This document shows, piece after piece, positions 1-8,066 of a stretch of DNA of 33,958 bases. Each line of letters begins with the position of its first letter. The first letter of the stretch is position 1. Source of the DNA: a virus; the IMG/VR virus record IMGVR_UViG_3300042351_000045, positions 1 through 33,958 of that record, one strand, 5' to 3'. Both the position numbers and the translations under genes were made by a program. The notes beneath the pieces were generated by a model. That model was not told the origin of the DNA and searched no databases. It worked only from the letters and a program-made list of their open reading frames with translations.

Positions 1-90
1 AACATTACTGGAATCAATCCCACGATTGAAACCAGCGAAGTAATTGAGAACGATGTTACTGATGTAGTTATCAGGGACATAGATGAGTGA
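1..90 (+). CDS. 3' end of unidentified gene upstream of terminase
   Basis: Frame 1 is open from the window edge to a TGA at 88-90, giving 29 residues rich in Asp, Glu, Val and Ile (ending VVIRDIDE). It overlaps the TerL start by 8 bases, the tight packing seen elsewhere in this genome. A small terminase subunit often sits here in phages, so TerS is possible, but nothing in the fragment identifies it. Confidence 0.5.
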   Translation, partial: NITGINPTIETSEVIENDVTDVVIRDIDE

Positions 91-1336
91 GTTAAACTTC
101 CAACTGTTGCGATGGCAACAAGAAGTGTTTAAAGACCATACACGATTCAAGGTCATTGCTGCTGGTCGTCGTTGTGGTAAGTCCAGATTGTCAGCAGTAA
201 CCCTACTGATTGAAGGGCTTAATTGTCCTGAAGGTTCTAGCGTGATGTATGTTGCACCAACGCTGGGACAAGCAAGAACGATTATGTGGGACTTGTTAAT
301 GGATTTAGGTAGACCTGTAATCAAGTCTGCTCACATTAACAACTTAGAGATTACCTTGGTAAACGGCAGGAAAATCCTCATTCGAGGCGCTGACAACCAA
401 GACTCGCTGCGTGGTGTGTCCTTGTCGTATTTGGTAATGGACGAAGTAGCGTTTATTAAAGCAGAGATTTGGGAACGGGTATTACGAGCTGCGCTGTCGG
501 ATAAAAAAGGTAGAGCGATGTTTATTTCTACCCCGTCTGGTCGTAATCACTTCTATGAGTGGTTTCAGCTAGGACAGTCAGGAACGGATGAAGATTGGAA
601 GTCGTGGCACTTTACCACTGCGGACAATGAAACGATTGACCCAAAAGAGATTGAGGCTGCAAAGCGAACACTGAGTTCCTTTGCGTTTAACCAAGAGTAT
701 TTGTCTTCCTTTAACAATGCTGGTTCAGGTTTATTTAAAGAAGAATGGATTAAGTTCGGTGAAGAACCTAATGATGGTTCATGGTACATCGCAGTAGACT
801 GCGCTGGTTTTGATGAGATTGGTAAAAAGAATACCAATAAACGATTAGATAAAACCGCTATTGCGTGTGTAAAGGTAGATAACAACAATGTGTGGTTTGT
901 GGACAAGATTGAAACAGGTCGCTGGTCGACTGAAGACACTGCGCTTAGAATACTTAAAAACATCCAAGAGTATCAGCCGCTGGCAGTAGGGATTGAGAGA
1001 GGTATCGCAAAGCAAGCGATTATGAGTCCACTGATGGACGCTATGCGAAGAATGAACTGTTACGCTCACATTGAAGAACTGACACACGGCAATAAGAAAA
1101 AAGTAGATAGGGTAACTTGGGCTTTGCAGGGTAATTTAGAGCATGGCAGGATTGTCCTAAACGCTGAAGGTGATTTTGATTTGTTTGTTGATGAACTCCT
1201 AATGTTCCCCACACAGGGAGTACACGATGACACGGTGGATGCGTTAGCGTACATCGAGCAGTTAGTCCGCCCCAACTTCGATGCTGACGATGGTGGTGAT
1301 GAGTGGGAAACTTTAGATGTAATTTCAGGATACTAA
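83..1336 (+). CDS. terL: Terminase large subunit (TerL)
   Basis: This is the ATP-driven motor and nuclease that pumps DNA into the prohead through the portal and cuts it. The 417 residues hold an N-terminal ATPase with a Walker A-type loop (GRRCGKS, about residues 28-34), a Walker B (YLVMDE, 116-121) and a coupling STPSGR motif near 149. The C-terminal RNase H-like nuclease begins near IAVDCAG (Asp239) and ends with an acidic cluster in GVHDDTVDAL. The length fits compact podovirus-type terminases. ATG 83 has an AGGGA ribosome site five bases upstream. It is followed one base later by a small hypothetical gene and then the portal, the usual packaging order. Confidence 0.95.
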   Translation: MSELNFQLLRWQQEVFKDHTRFKVIAAGRRCGKSRLSAVTLLIEGLNCPEGSSVMYVAPTLGQARTIMWDLLMDLGRPVIKSAHINNLEITLVNGRKILIRGADNQDSLRGVSLSYLVMDEVAFIKAEIWERVLRAALSDKKGRAMFISTPSGRNHFYEWFQLGQSGTDEDWKSWHFTTADNETIDPKEIEAAKRTLSSFAFNQEYLSSFNNAGSGLFKEEWIKFGEEPNDGSWYIAVDCAGFDEIGKKNTNKRLDKTAIACVKVDNNNVWFVDKIETGRWSTEDTALRILKNIQEYQPLAVGIERGIAKQAIMSPLMDAMRRMNCYAHIEELTHGNKKKVDRVTWALQGNLEHGRIVLNAEGDFDLFVDELLMFPTQGVHDDTVDALAYIEQLVRPNFDADDGGDEWETLDVISGY

Positions 1337-1337
1337 G

Positions 1338-1817
1338 ATGGACGAGTGGTTAAAAGAATATTACAAATTACAGGAAATGGACTGGTCGCCTACAAAACTT
1401 TCTACCGAAGAAGAAAGCCAGTTTAGAAATTGGATTACAGGTACAAAGCTATTTAACAACTTAAAACCTTTAATTGCTCAAGATTTAGAGAAGCCTTTAG
1501 ATAAAGTATCAAACGACGACATCATCAATGAAATGATTGCGTCAGGCGATTATGACTATCGTGGAGCATGGAAAAAGGGCGTAAACGAAGAAATTAGCCC
1601 TTATGACAATATGCCTCACTGGTCTTCCAGAGCTGCTGATGGTACATGGCTCAAATCACCAAAACACCAAACTGCATGGAAAGAACTGTTTATGCAGCAA
1701 TATGGTCAAGACCCCGATTCTCTAGGGTTAGATACGCTAGACAAAGCAGTTCAAGCTACCCCACAACAAATGGTCAACCCAATGTATGCTGACCCGTTTG
1801 GTAACTCAATTCAATAA
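1338..1817 (+). CDS. Hypothetical protein between terminase and portal
   Basis: A 159-residue soluble protein, not recognised with confidence. It starts one base after the TerL stop, so it is probably translationally coupled, and ends ten bases before the portal. It is rich in Trp, Tyr and acidic residues, has no membrane segment and no cysteine, and carries motifs such as YDYRGAWKKG and LKSPKHQTAWKELF. Proteins of this size are common between terL and portal in uncultured podoviruses. A packaging or head-assembly role is inferred from position only. Confidence 0.8.
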   Translation: MDEWLKEYYKLQEMDWSPTKLSTEEESQFRNWITGTKLFNNLKPLIAQDLEKPLDKVSNDDIINEMIASGDYDYRGAWKKGVNEEISPYDNMPHWSSRAADGTWLKSPKHQTAWKELFMQQYGQDPDSLGLDTLDKAVQATPQQMVNPMYADPFGNSIQ

Positions 1818-1826
1818 GGAAGAAAA

Positions 1827-3827
1827 ATGGCTGAAATGAACGATAGCAACGAAGGCGTACAATTTGAACAACCTTCGGAAGCTGACAAAGAGTTAGCGGC
1901 GTTTGTTATACAACACTGTGACCGCTGGCGTGACAGCCGTGACGAGAACTACTTAGAAGACTGGAAAGAATACGAGCGTATCTTCCGTGGTGTTTGGGCT
2001 TCTGAAGACCGTACTCGTGAGTCCGAGCGCAGTCGCTTAATCAGTCCCGCAACGCAGCAAGCAGTCGAGACTCGCCACGCTGAGATTATGGAAGCTATCT
2101 TCGGTAACGGAGAGTTCTTCGACATCAAAGACGACATCGTGGACTACAACGGTAATCCAATGGATGTCCAAGCAATCCGTGCTTTACTGATGGAAGACTT
2201 AACTGCGAACAAGATTCGTAAGTCGGTAGACCAGATTGAACTGATGGCAGAGATTTATGGTACTGGTATCGGTGAGATTATGGTTAAGACCGAGACAGAG
2301 TATGTGCCTTCAACTCAGCCTATTCCGGGCAGTATGCAAGCTGCTTACGGAGTACAAGAGAAAGAATACTTCTGCGTTAAGATTAACCCAGTAAACCCTA
2401 AGAACTTCTTGATTGACCCTAACGCTACTTCGATTGAAGATGCGATGGGTGTAGCGATTGAAAAGTTTGTCTCTATCCACAAAGTGGTAGAAGGTATGGA
2501 AAAAGGTATCTATCGTAAGGTAGACATCGGACCTGCTGGAAACGATGACGACTTAGAAGTAACCCAAGAAGTAGTCCAGTATCAAGATGACAAGGTTAAA
2601 CTACTCACTTACTACGGATTAGTCCCAAGAGAGTACCTAGATGAGCTTGAGAACGAAGGCGACGAGATGGTTGACCTGTTCCCTGAGTCCAGCACTGCAG
2701 ACACCTACAGCGACCTCGTAGAAGCTATTGTGGTCATTGCTAATGATGGCTTACTCCTCAAGGCAGAGCGTAACCCCTACATGATGAAAGACCGTCCTGT
2801 AGTTGCTTACCAAGATGATACCGTTCCTAACCGTTTCTGGGGTCGGGGTACAGTAGAAAAAGCATACAATATGCAAAAGGCGATTGATGCACAGCTCCGC
2901 AGCCACCTAGACAGCTTGGCATTGACAACTGCTCCGATGATTGCAATGGATGCTACTCGTCTGCCCCGTGGCGCTAAGTTTGAAGTCCGTCCCGGCAAAG
3001 CAATCCTTACCAATGGTAATCCTTCTGAGATTATGATGCCATTCAAGTTCGGACAAACCAGCCCTGAGTCTGCTGCTACGGCAAGAGACTTTGAGCGTAT
3101 GCTGCTGATGGCAACCGGTACTCTGGATAGTCAAGGAATGGTGTCGCAAGCGACTCGTGATGGTTCTGGCGCTGGTATGTCGATGGCTGTTTCTGGCATC
3201 ATCAAGAAGTACAAGCGTACCCTGACGAACTTCCAAGAAGATTTCATGGTCCCGCTGATTAAGAAGGTTGCGTTCCGCTATATGCAATTTGACCCAGAGC
3301 GTTACCCTTCTGTAGACATGAAGTTCCTACCTACCGCTACATTGGGTATCATGGCTCGTGAATACGAACAGCAACAGCTTATCGGTTTATTACAGACTCT
3401 TGGACCTGATACTCCTGTATTGCCAATCATCCTCAAAGGAATCATTGCCAACTCCAGCCTGTCTAATCGTGCTGAGATGGAGCAAGCCTTAGAGCAAATG
3501 AGTCAGCCAAACCCTGAAGCACAGCAACAACAGCAGATGGCACAGCAAATGCAGATGGAACAGGCTCAGGCGCAGACACAATCGCTCCAAGCCCGTGCAA
3601 TGCGTGACCAAGCAGAAGCTCAGAAGACCGTAGTTGAGACCCAATTACTGCCTGAAGAACTCAAAGCCAAGGTTATTAGTTCACTTTCTACCAACATTGA
3701 TGGTCAAAACCAAGACAATGAGTTTGAAAAGCGTGCAAGAATCGCTGATTTGATGCTCAAAGAAAAGGACATTGACAACAAAGGTAAGATTGTTGAGCTA
3801 CAGATGCAGAAAACAGCTCAAAAGTAA
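1827..3827 (+). CDS. Portal protein (head-tail connector)
   Basis: A 666-residue portal, the ring at the unique capsid vertex through which DNA enters and leaves. The N-terminal region (CDRWRDSRDENYLEDWKEYERIFRG split over residues 30-55) and the RSRLISPATQQAVETRHAE segment resemble P22-type podovirus portals. The long helical C-terminus becomes Gln/Met-rich near residues 560-595, followed by a charged coiled coil, as expected for a barrel extension or internal tail. An AAGGAAG ribosome site lies just upstream of ATG 1827. The size is in the range of P22 gp1 (about 725) and larger than T7 gp8 (about 536). Position after terL supports the call. Confidence 0.9.
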   Translation: MAEMNDSNEGVQFEQPSEADKELAAFVIQHCDRWRDSRDENYLEDWKEYERIFRGVWASEDRTRESERSRLISPATQQAVETRHAEIMEAIFGNGEFFDIKDDIVDYNGNPMDVQAIRALLMEDLTANKIRKSVDQIELMAEIYGTGIGEIMVKTETEYVPSTQPIPGSMQAAYGVQEKEYFCVKINPVNPKNFLIDPNATSIEDAMGVAIEKFVSIHKVVEGMEKGIYRKVDIGPAGNDDDLEVTQEVVQYQDDKVKLLTYYGLVPREYLDELENEGDEMVDLFPESSTADTYSDLVEAIVVIANDGLLLKAERNPYMMKDRPVVAYQDDTVPNRFWGRGTVEKAYNMQKAIDAQLRSHLDSLALTTAPMIAMDATRLPRGAKFEVRPGKAILTNGNPSEIMMPFKFGQTSPESAATARDFERMLLMATGTLDSQGMVSQATRDGSGAGMSMAVSGIIKKYKRTLTNFQEDFMVPLIKKVAFRYMQFDPERYPSVDMKFLPTATLGIMAREYEQQQLIGLLQTLGPDTPVLPIILKGIIANSSLSNRAEMEQALEQMSQPNPEAQQQQQMAQQMQMEQAQAQTQSLQARAMRDQAEAQKTVVETQLLPEELKAKVISSLSTNIDGQNQDNEFEKRARIADLMLKEKDIDNKGKIVELQMQKTAQK

Positions 3828-3836
3828 AGAAAACTA

Positions 3837-3865
3837 TTGACTTTTTAACAAAAGTGTGGTAGAAT
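3837..3865 (+). promoter_or_regulatory. Sigma70-type promoter upstream of the scaffold/capsid genes
   Basis: TTGACT (3837-3842) and TAGAAT (3860-3865) are separated by exactly 17 bases, each one mismatch from consensus. Transcription would begin near 3872, about 45 bases before ATG 3918. It lies in the only sizeable gap of the packaging block and would boost two small genes, scaffold and major capsid protein above portal and terminase. Confidence 0.75.
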
Positions 3866-3917
3866 TGCAACAAAATAAGTAAGTAAATGCTCACTTCTCC
3901 TCAAAGGACAAAGAAGA

Positions 3918-4172
3918 ATGATAGATAAGAAACTTCAACAGTATTACGAGAACCGCTTTTCAATGATGTCTACTGAAGGGTGGCAAGACTTGATGGAAGA
4001 TGCACAAAATATGTTCAATTCGTTGAACCATGTGCTATCAATCCAGAGTGAAGCGGATTTAATGGTAAAGAAGGGACAACTGGACTTGCTTCAGTGGCTC
4101 ATTACCCTTAAACCTGCTTCAGAACAGGCTTACGAGCAGCTCATGTCGGGAGACTCAGCAGATGGCTCGTAG
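3918..4172 (+). CDS. Hypothetical 84-aa head-region protein
   Basis: A small, mostly helical soluble protein with no cysteine and no membrane segment. Not recognised by motif. An AAGGA ribosome site precedes ATG 3918, and it is the first gene after the promoter at 3837-3865. It overlaps the zinc-ribbon gene by 11 bases. Similar small helical proteins sit between portal and scaffold in many podoviruses. No function is proposed. Confidence 0.8.
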   Translation: MIDKKLQQYYENRFSMMSTEGWQDLMEDAQNMFNSLNHVLSIQSEADLMVKKGQLDLLQWLITLKPASEQAYEQLMSGDSADGS

Positions 4173-4392
4173 GATGTACGATTTCCAGTGTCAAGCTGGA
4201 CATATTACAGAAGGTTTTGTTGATTATGAGACAACGACAATCTCCTGTAGTTGTGGGAATGTAGCAAATCGAATTATCTCACCCGTGAGAATTAGTTTAG
4301 ATGGCACAGACCCAAACTTTGTGGCTGCCTACGATAGATGGGCGAAAAGACACGAAGACAAGCAGAAGCAAGAAGCAAAGCAAAACGCCTAA
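4162..4392 (+). CDS. FmdB-like zinc-ribbon small protein
   Basis: A 76-residue protein whose N-terminus (MYDFQC-Q-AGH, then TISCSCGN near residues 27-33) resembles the FmdB/CxxC zinc-ribbon family, here with Cys10, His14, Cys29 and Cys31 as probable metal ligands rather than a full four-cysteine set. The C-terminus is a charged Lys/Glu/Gln tail. FmdB-like proteins occur in phage head operons with unknown function; a role in DNA or nucleoprotein binding would be a guess. It overlaps the preceding gene by 11 bases and is probably coupled to it. Confidence 0.75.
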   Translation: MARRMYDFQCQAGHITEGFVDYETTTISCSCGNVANRIISPVRISLDGTDPNFVAAYDRWAKRHEDKQKQEAKQNA

Positions 4393-4397
4393 GATAC

Positions 4398-4414
4398 CTT
4401 TACCGCAGGTAAAG
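4398..4414 (+). other. Short hairpin between zinc-ribbon gene and scaffold gene
   Basis: CTTTACC (4398-4404) and GGTAAAG (4408-4414) form a perfect 7-bp stem with a 3-base loop. No run of T follows, so it is not a typical intrinsic terminator. It may protect or pause the transcript ahead of the scaffold gene, whose ribosome site (AGGAG) lies about 40 bases downstream. Confidence 0.4.
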
Positions 4415-4465
4415 CCTTAGATTACAAATCCTAAAATCACTTGATTCGGTGACAGGAGACTTTAA

Positions 4466-5293
4466 ATGGCAGCAAACTTTATTCAAGAAGAAGAACTGTT
4501 TAACGGCAGTGAGCAAGAAGAAGTACAAGACGTTACAACCCCAGTACCCGACAGCACTACTGTAGACAATACTGAAGCGGTTGATGTCAAAGAACCCGTA
4601 GAAGAATTACCAGAGAAGTATCGTGGTAAGTCTGCTATCGAGATTGCAAGGATGCACCAAGAAGCTGAAAAGCTGATAGGTCGCCAAGCGAATGAGGTTC
4701 ACGAAGTACGAAGTCTTGCAGACCAACTGTTAAAACAACAACTCGATTCTAAGGCTAAGGAAGCGAAGCCACTTGAAGAATCGCTCGAAGACGACTTTTT
4801 TGCAGACCCAGCTAGTGCGGTCAACAGACAAGTAGAGAAGCATCCTGCAGTTCTTGAAGCAAGACAAGCAGCGTTAGAAATGAAGCGCATGAAGACAGCT
4901 CAACAGTTGTCTTCAAAGCACCCAGACTTTGCAACCATCGCACAAGATGCAGGGTTTCAAGATTGGGTTAAATCTTCTGCTATTCGCTTAAACTTGTTTG
5001 CTAAAGCAGACGCTGAATTTGACTTTGAATCCGCTGATGAGTTGTTAAGTACCTACAAGGAACTCAAACAAATCAAACAGCAGAACCAAAATGTCCAATC
5101 AGCTAATGTAGAAAGCAAAGCTCAAGAACAGGCAATGAAGGCAGCTACAGTCGATGTTGGTGGTGCTGGTGAAACTAGCCGAAAAGTATATCGTAGAGCA
5201 GACCTTATTAAACTGAGAATGACCGACCCTGACAGGTATATGCAACTCTCTGACGAGATTATGCAAGCATACGCTGAGGGGAGAGTCAAGTAA
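4466..5293 (+). CDS. Scaffolding protein
   Basis: A 275-residue, highly charged, mostly helical protein with an acidic N-terminus (many Glu/Asp/Val/Thr in residues 1-50), long coiled-coil-like stretches around 60-140 and 190-220, and a basic C-terminus. It lies directly before the major capsid gene. These are the hallmarks of podovirus scaffolds (T7 gp9, P22 gp8), which guide capsid assembly and then exit; the basic C-terminus typically binds coat protein. The motif EKYRGKSAIEIARMHQEAEK is typical of this family in uncultured phages. Good AGGAG site before ATG 4466. Confidence 0.85.
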   Translation: MAANFIQEEELFNGSEQEEVQDVTTPVPDSTTVDNTEAVDVKEPVEELPEKYRGKSAIEIARMHQEAEKLIGRQANEVHEVRSLADQLLKQQLDSKAKEAKPLEESLEDDFFADPASAVNRQVEKHPAVLEARQAALEMKRMKTAQQLSSKHPDFATIAQDAGFQDWVKSSAIRLNLFAKADAEFDFESADELLSTYKELKQIKQQNQNVQSANVESKAQEQAMKAATVDVGGAGETSRKVYRRADLIKLRMTDPDRYMQLSDEIMQAYAEGRVK

Positions 5294-5324
5294 TTTTAGA
5301 ATTTCTAATTAAAGGAAAAATATC

Positions 5325-6287
5325 ATGGCATTAGTAGGCGCAGCATACCCCGGCGGTAGTACATCTATCGTCAACAAAACAAACGCAGACAAGTTCATTC
5401 CAGAAATCTGGTCTGATGAAGTTATCGCTGCTTACAAGAAAAACCTAGTATTGGCTAATCTTGTTCGCAAAATGTCTTTCAAAGGCAAAAAAGGCGATAC
5501 ACTGCACATCCCTAAACCAACTCGTGGCGTTGCAAGCCTCAAGGCTGCAAATACCGCTGTAACGGTTCAAGCCGATACCGAGAGCGAAGTACAGCTTTTA
5601 ATCAACCGTCACTTCGAGTACTCACGTTTCATTGAGGACATCGTCGAAGTTCAAGCTCTGTCGTCACTCCGTTCTTTCTATACGGAAGACGCTGGTTACG
5701 CTTTGGCTAAACAAGTTGATGACGACCTCATCGCTTTGGGTAAGTCTTTCGGCGACGGCGACGCTTCTGATTGGGTACACAGCAATGCGTACTTTATCGA
5801 TGCAACCACAGGTTTGACACTGTACGCTCTTGACACTGTAACCACCTCTGACTTGTTTACCGATGCTGGTTTCCGTAAGCTCATCCAGTTGATGGACGAC
5901 GCTGACGTACCAATGGATGGTCGTAAGTTTGCGATTCCTCCTTCATTGCGTAATGCAATCATGGGTATTGACCGTTACAACTCCAGCGACTTCGTTGATG
6001 GTCGTGGCGTAAACAATGGTCAAATCGGTAAGTTGTATGGCATTGACATCTATGTGTCAAGCAATATGCCTACGATTGAAACAGCCGCTGATAACTCTGT
6101 TGGCGACGCAATCAAAGCTGCTGTTTTGTTCCATACCGACACAATGGTATTGGGCGAGCAGTTAGGTGTTCGTTCACAGACTCAGTACAAGCAAGATTAC
6201 TTGTCTACACTTTACACTGCTGACACATTGTTCGGCACTAAAGTTGTACGTCCAGAAGCTGGCTTCGTATTGGCTGTAAACGCCTAA
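5325..6287 (+). CDS. Major capsid protein
   Basis: A 320-residue coat protein, assigned to the HK97-fold T7/P22-like class by size, position after the scaffold and content. Early residues (NKTNADKFIPEIWSDEV) are typical of podovirus capsids. The middle (DVPMDGRKFAIPPSLRNAI) is the P-domain motif seen in many coat proteins, and the end carries the usual GTKVVRPEAG stretch. An AAAGGA ribosome site precedes ATG 5325. The gene is followed by a strong terminator hairpin, which would allow much higher expression of capsid than of downstream tail genes. Confidence 0.93.
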   Translation: MALVGAAYPGGSTSIVNKTNADKFIPEIWSDEVIAAYKKNLVLANLVRKMSFKGKKGDTLHIPKPTRGVASLKAANTAVTVQADTESEVQLLINRHFEYSRFIEDIVEVQALSSLRSFYTEDAGYALAKQVDDDLIALGKSFGDGDASDWVHSNAYFIDATTGLTLYALDTVTTSDLFTDAGFRKLIQLMDDADVPMDGRKFAIPPSLRNAIMGIDRYNSSDFVDGRGVNNGQIGKLYGIDIYVSSNMPTIETAADNSVGDAIKAAVLFHTDTMVLGEQLGVRSQTQYKQDYLSTLYTADTLFGTKVVRPEAGFVLAVNA

Positions 6288-6299
6288 GTAGTAAAAATT

Positions 6300-6332
6300 C
6301 AAGCTCCTTAGCTTCGGCTAGGGAGTTTGTTT
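6300..6332 (+). terminator. Intrinsic terminator after the major capsid gene
   Basis: A 13-bp stem (CAAGCTCCTTAGC pairing with GCTAGGGAGTTTG, two G-U pairs) closes the very stable C(UUCG)G tetraloop at 6313-6316 and runs into TTTGTTT. It lies 12 bases after the capsid stop. It is probably a partial terminator, since the tail genes downstream have no obvious promoter before 12702. Confidence 0.75.
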
Positions 6333-6360
6333 AAGTGTATTCCTAGAGTGCATTTAAACA
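6328..6360 (+). other. Second long hairpin in the capsid-fibre gap
   Basis: TGTTTAAGTGTA (6328-6339) pairs over all 12 positions with TGCATTTAAACA (6349-6360), counting two G-U wobbles, with a 9-base loop. It abuts the preceding terminator stem, sharing a base or two so that only one can be fully formed. It ends six bases before the GGGAG ribosome site of the fibre gene. It could be an RNase III-like processing site, a 5' stabiliser or an attenuator partner. Confidence 0.55.
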
Positions 6361-6375
6361 AGTCAGGGAGAATAA

Positions 6376-7575
6376 ATGTCTATTTATCGTGGAGCTGGTG
6401 GTTCTGGTGATGCCGTTAACGATGCTTCTAGCGAAGCGATATTAACCGTTCAAGCTAAAGACGCAGCCATTGTTGCTCAATTAGCAGCAGAGGCTGCACA
6501 GACTGCTGCAGAGTTAGCCGAAACTAACGCAGAGACAGCAGAGACTAACGCTGAAACTGCAGAGACTAATGCAGAAACAGCTCAGGCTGCTGCTGCTTCG
6601 TCAGCTTCTAGTGCAAGTTCTTCAGCATCGGCTGCCTCAACGTCTGCAACTAATGCTGCAGCGTCAGCTTCTACAGCAACAACACAAGCAACTAACGCTT
6701 CATCTTCTGCTTCTGCAGCAAGCACCTCAGCCACTAATGCAAGCAACTCTGCAACTGCAGCGTCTACTTCTGCATCTAATGCTAGTACTTCTGCAACTAA
6801 TGCAAGTAACTCAGCCACTGCTGCAGCGTCTTCTGCTACATCTGCAGCAGCATCTTATGATAGCTTTGATGACCGTTACTTAGGTGCTAAGTCTTCTGCT
6901 CCTTCAGTAGATAATGACGGTAACGCACTACTAACGGGTGCATTGTATTTTGACACTTCAACATCTTCAATGAAAGTGTGGAGTGGTAGTGCTTGGTTAG
7001 ATGCGTATGCTTCTTTATCGGGTGCTGTAACTTCTGTATCTGCAACAGCTCCGATTACCACTACTGGTGGCACAGCTCCTACAATCGGTATTACTCAAGC
7101 TACCACATCGGCTAATGGATTCGTATCCAGCACAGATTGGAATACCTTTAACGGGAAACAAGCAGCTCTTGTAAGCGGTACAAACATCAAGACTGTAGCT
7201 AGTCAATCATTAGTAGGTGCTGGTGATGTAACTTTTAGTTCTATCTCACCGATTACAACTACTGGTGATATTATCATCGGTACTGCTACTAATACTTCTT
7301 CACGATTAGGTGCAGGAGATTCAGGATACTTACTAACCTCTAACGGTGCTGGTACTGCTCCTTCGTGGCAAGCTGCTCCAGTAAGTCTACCTTCTCAGAC
7401 TGGTAATGCCAATAAGTTCTTAAAGACTGACGGCACTGCTGCTTCATGGTCTACTCTACCTACAGTTCTACCAATCCTGATTCGTGCTGGTTCTACTGTA
7501 AGCGTTTCTGTCGGTAACGGAGTGTTACCAGTTACCAATCGTGCTGGCTCTACCGTTAATGTAGCCGTAAACTAA
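6376..7575 (+). CDS. Tail fibre protein with Ala/Ser/Thr repeat stalk
   Basis: A 399-residue fibre-like protein. Residues 1-48 are a helical head. Residues 49-69 are three copies of the heptad ETNAETA. Residues 70-160 are an Ala/Ser/Thr/Asn stretch of degenerate ASTSATNAS repeats, probably a trimeric helical stalk. The second half carries beta-rich motifs common in phage fibres (FDDRYLGAKS, SATAPITTTGGTAPTIGI, SSTDWNTFNGKQ) and ends in two RAGSTVxVxV repeats. It has no own promoter but a strong GGGAG site. It probably forms a receptor-binding fibre or the link carrying the next two proteins. Confidence 0.85.
   Translation: MSIYRGAGGSGDAVNDASSEAILTVQAKDAAIVAQLAAEAAQTAAELAETNAETAETNAETAETNAETAQAAAASSASSASSSASAASTSATNAAASASTATTQATNASSSASAASTSATNASNSATAASTSASNASTSATNASNSATAAASSATSAAASYDSFDDRYLGAKSSAPSVDNDGNALLTGALYFDTSTSSMKVWSGSAWLDAYASLSGAVTSVSATAPITTTGGTAPTIGITQATTSANGFVSSTDWNTFNGKQAALVSGTNIKTVASQSLVGAGDVTFSSISPITTTGDIIIGTATNTSSRLGAGDSGYLLTSNGAGTAPSWQAAPVSLPSQTGNANKFLKTDGTAASWSTLPTVLPILIRAGSTVSVSVGNGVLPVTNRAGSTVNVAVN
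6520..6855 (+). repeat. In-frame tandem repeats in the fibre stalk
   Basis: Three 21-base units (6520-6582) encode ETNAETA each. They are followed by degenerate GCA/TCT/ACT-rich units encoding Ala-Ser-Thr-Asn repeats to about 6855. Unit copies differ at synonymous positions, so the protein repeat is kept while the DNA drifts. Such arrays change stalk length by recombination or slippage. Confidence 0.8.
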
Positions 7576-7587
7576 TAGGAATATAAA

Positions 7588-8058
7588 ATGGCAAATCGTT
7601 ATCCTCTCGTACTAAACGGTACAACTGTACAAGAACTACAATCTGGTGATGCTGTAACTGGTTTAGTAATTGGTACTGATGTTCAAGCGTATGATGCTGA
7701 CACAGCTAAGACTGACGTGGCTCAATCGTTTACTGCTGCCCAGCGTGGTGCTATCTCTGCACTAACTGACGGTGCAACTATTACTCCTGACTTTGCTGTA
7801 GCTAATAACTTCTCAGTTACATTGGGTGGAAACCGTACTTTAGCTAATCCTTCTAACCTAACTGCTGGTCAGTCAGGCTCTATCTTTATCGTTCAAGACG
7901 GCACAGGTAGCAGAACATTAGCCTATGGAAGTCAGTACGACTTTATCGGTGGCACAGCCCCAACGCTCTCTACCGCAGCCAATTCTGTAGACCGCATAGA
8001 TTATGTAGTTCGTACTACAGGCTCTATCCATTGTGTATTTACAGCAAACTACAGTTAA
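7588..8058 (+). CDS. Small beta-rich tail/fibre-associated protein
   Basis: A 156-residue protein with a short N-terminal linker (MANRYPLVLNGTTVQELQ), a spacer (VQAYDADTAKTDVAQSFTAAQRG) and a beta-sandwich-like C-terminal half (FSVTLGGNRTLANPSNLTAGQSG, then IFIVQDGTGSRTLAYG). This combination recurs in fibre or appendage proteins of uncultured podoviruses, where the C-terminal unit is a tip domain. It sits between two adhesin genes 12 and 8 bases away. Function as a fibre subunit is inferred from content and position. Confidence 0.8.
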   Translation: MANRYPLVLNGTTVQELQSGDAVTGLVIGTDVQAYDADTAKTDVAQSFTAAQRGAISALTDGATITPDFAVANNFSVTLGGNRTLANPSNLTAGQSGSIFIVQDGTGSRTLAYGSQYDFIGGTAPTLSTAANSVDRIDYVVRTTGSIHCVFTANYS

Positions 8059-8066
8059 GGTAAATA

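Noticed and set aside
2923-2928. TTGACA inside the portal gene
   Set aside because: No -10 hexamer at a suitable distance.
6582-6818. Minus-strand 78-aa frame rich in Ala/Leu/Glu opposite the fibre stalk
   Set aside because: It is the mirror of the repeated Ala/Ser/Thr codons; no ribosome site and opposite strand to all neighbours.
6569-6883. + strand 104-aa frame of Gln/Leu repeats inside the fibre gene
   Set aside because: A frame-shifted reading of the GCA/ACT repeats with no plausible start context.
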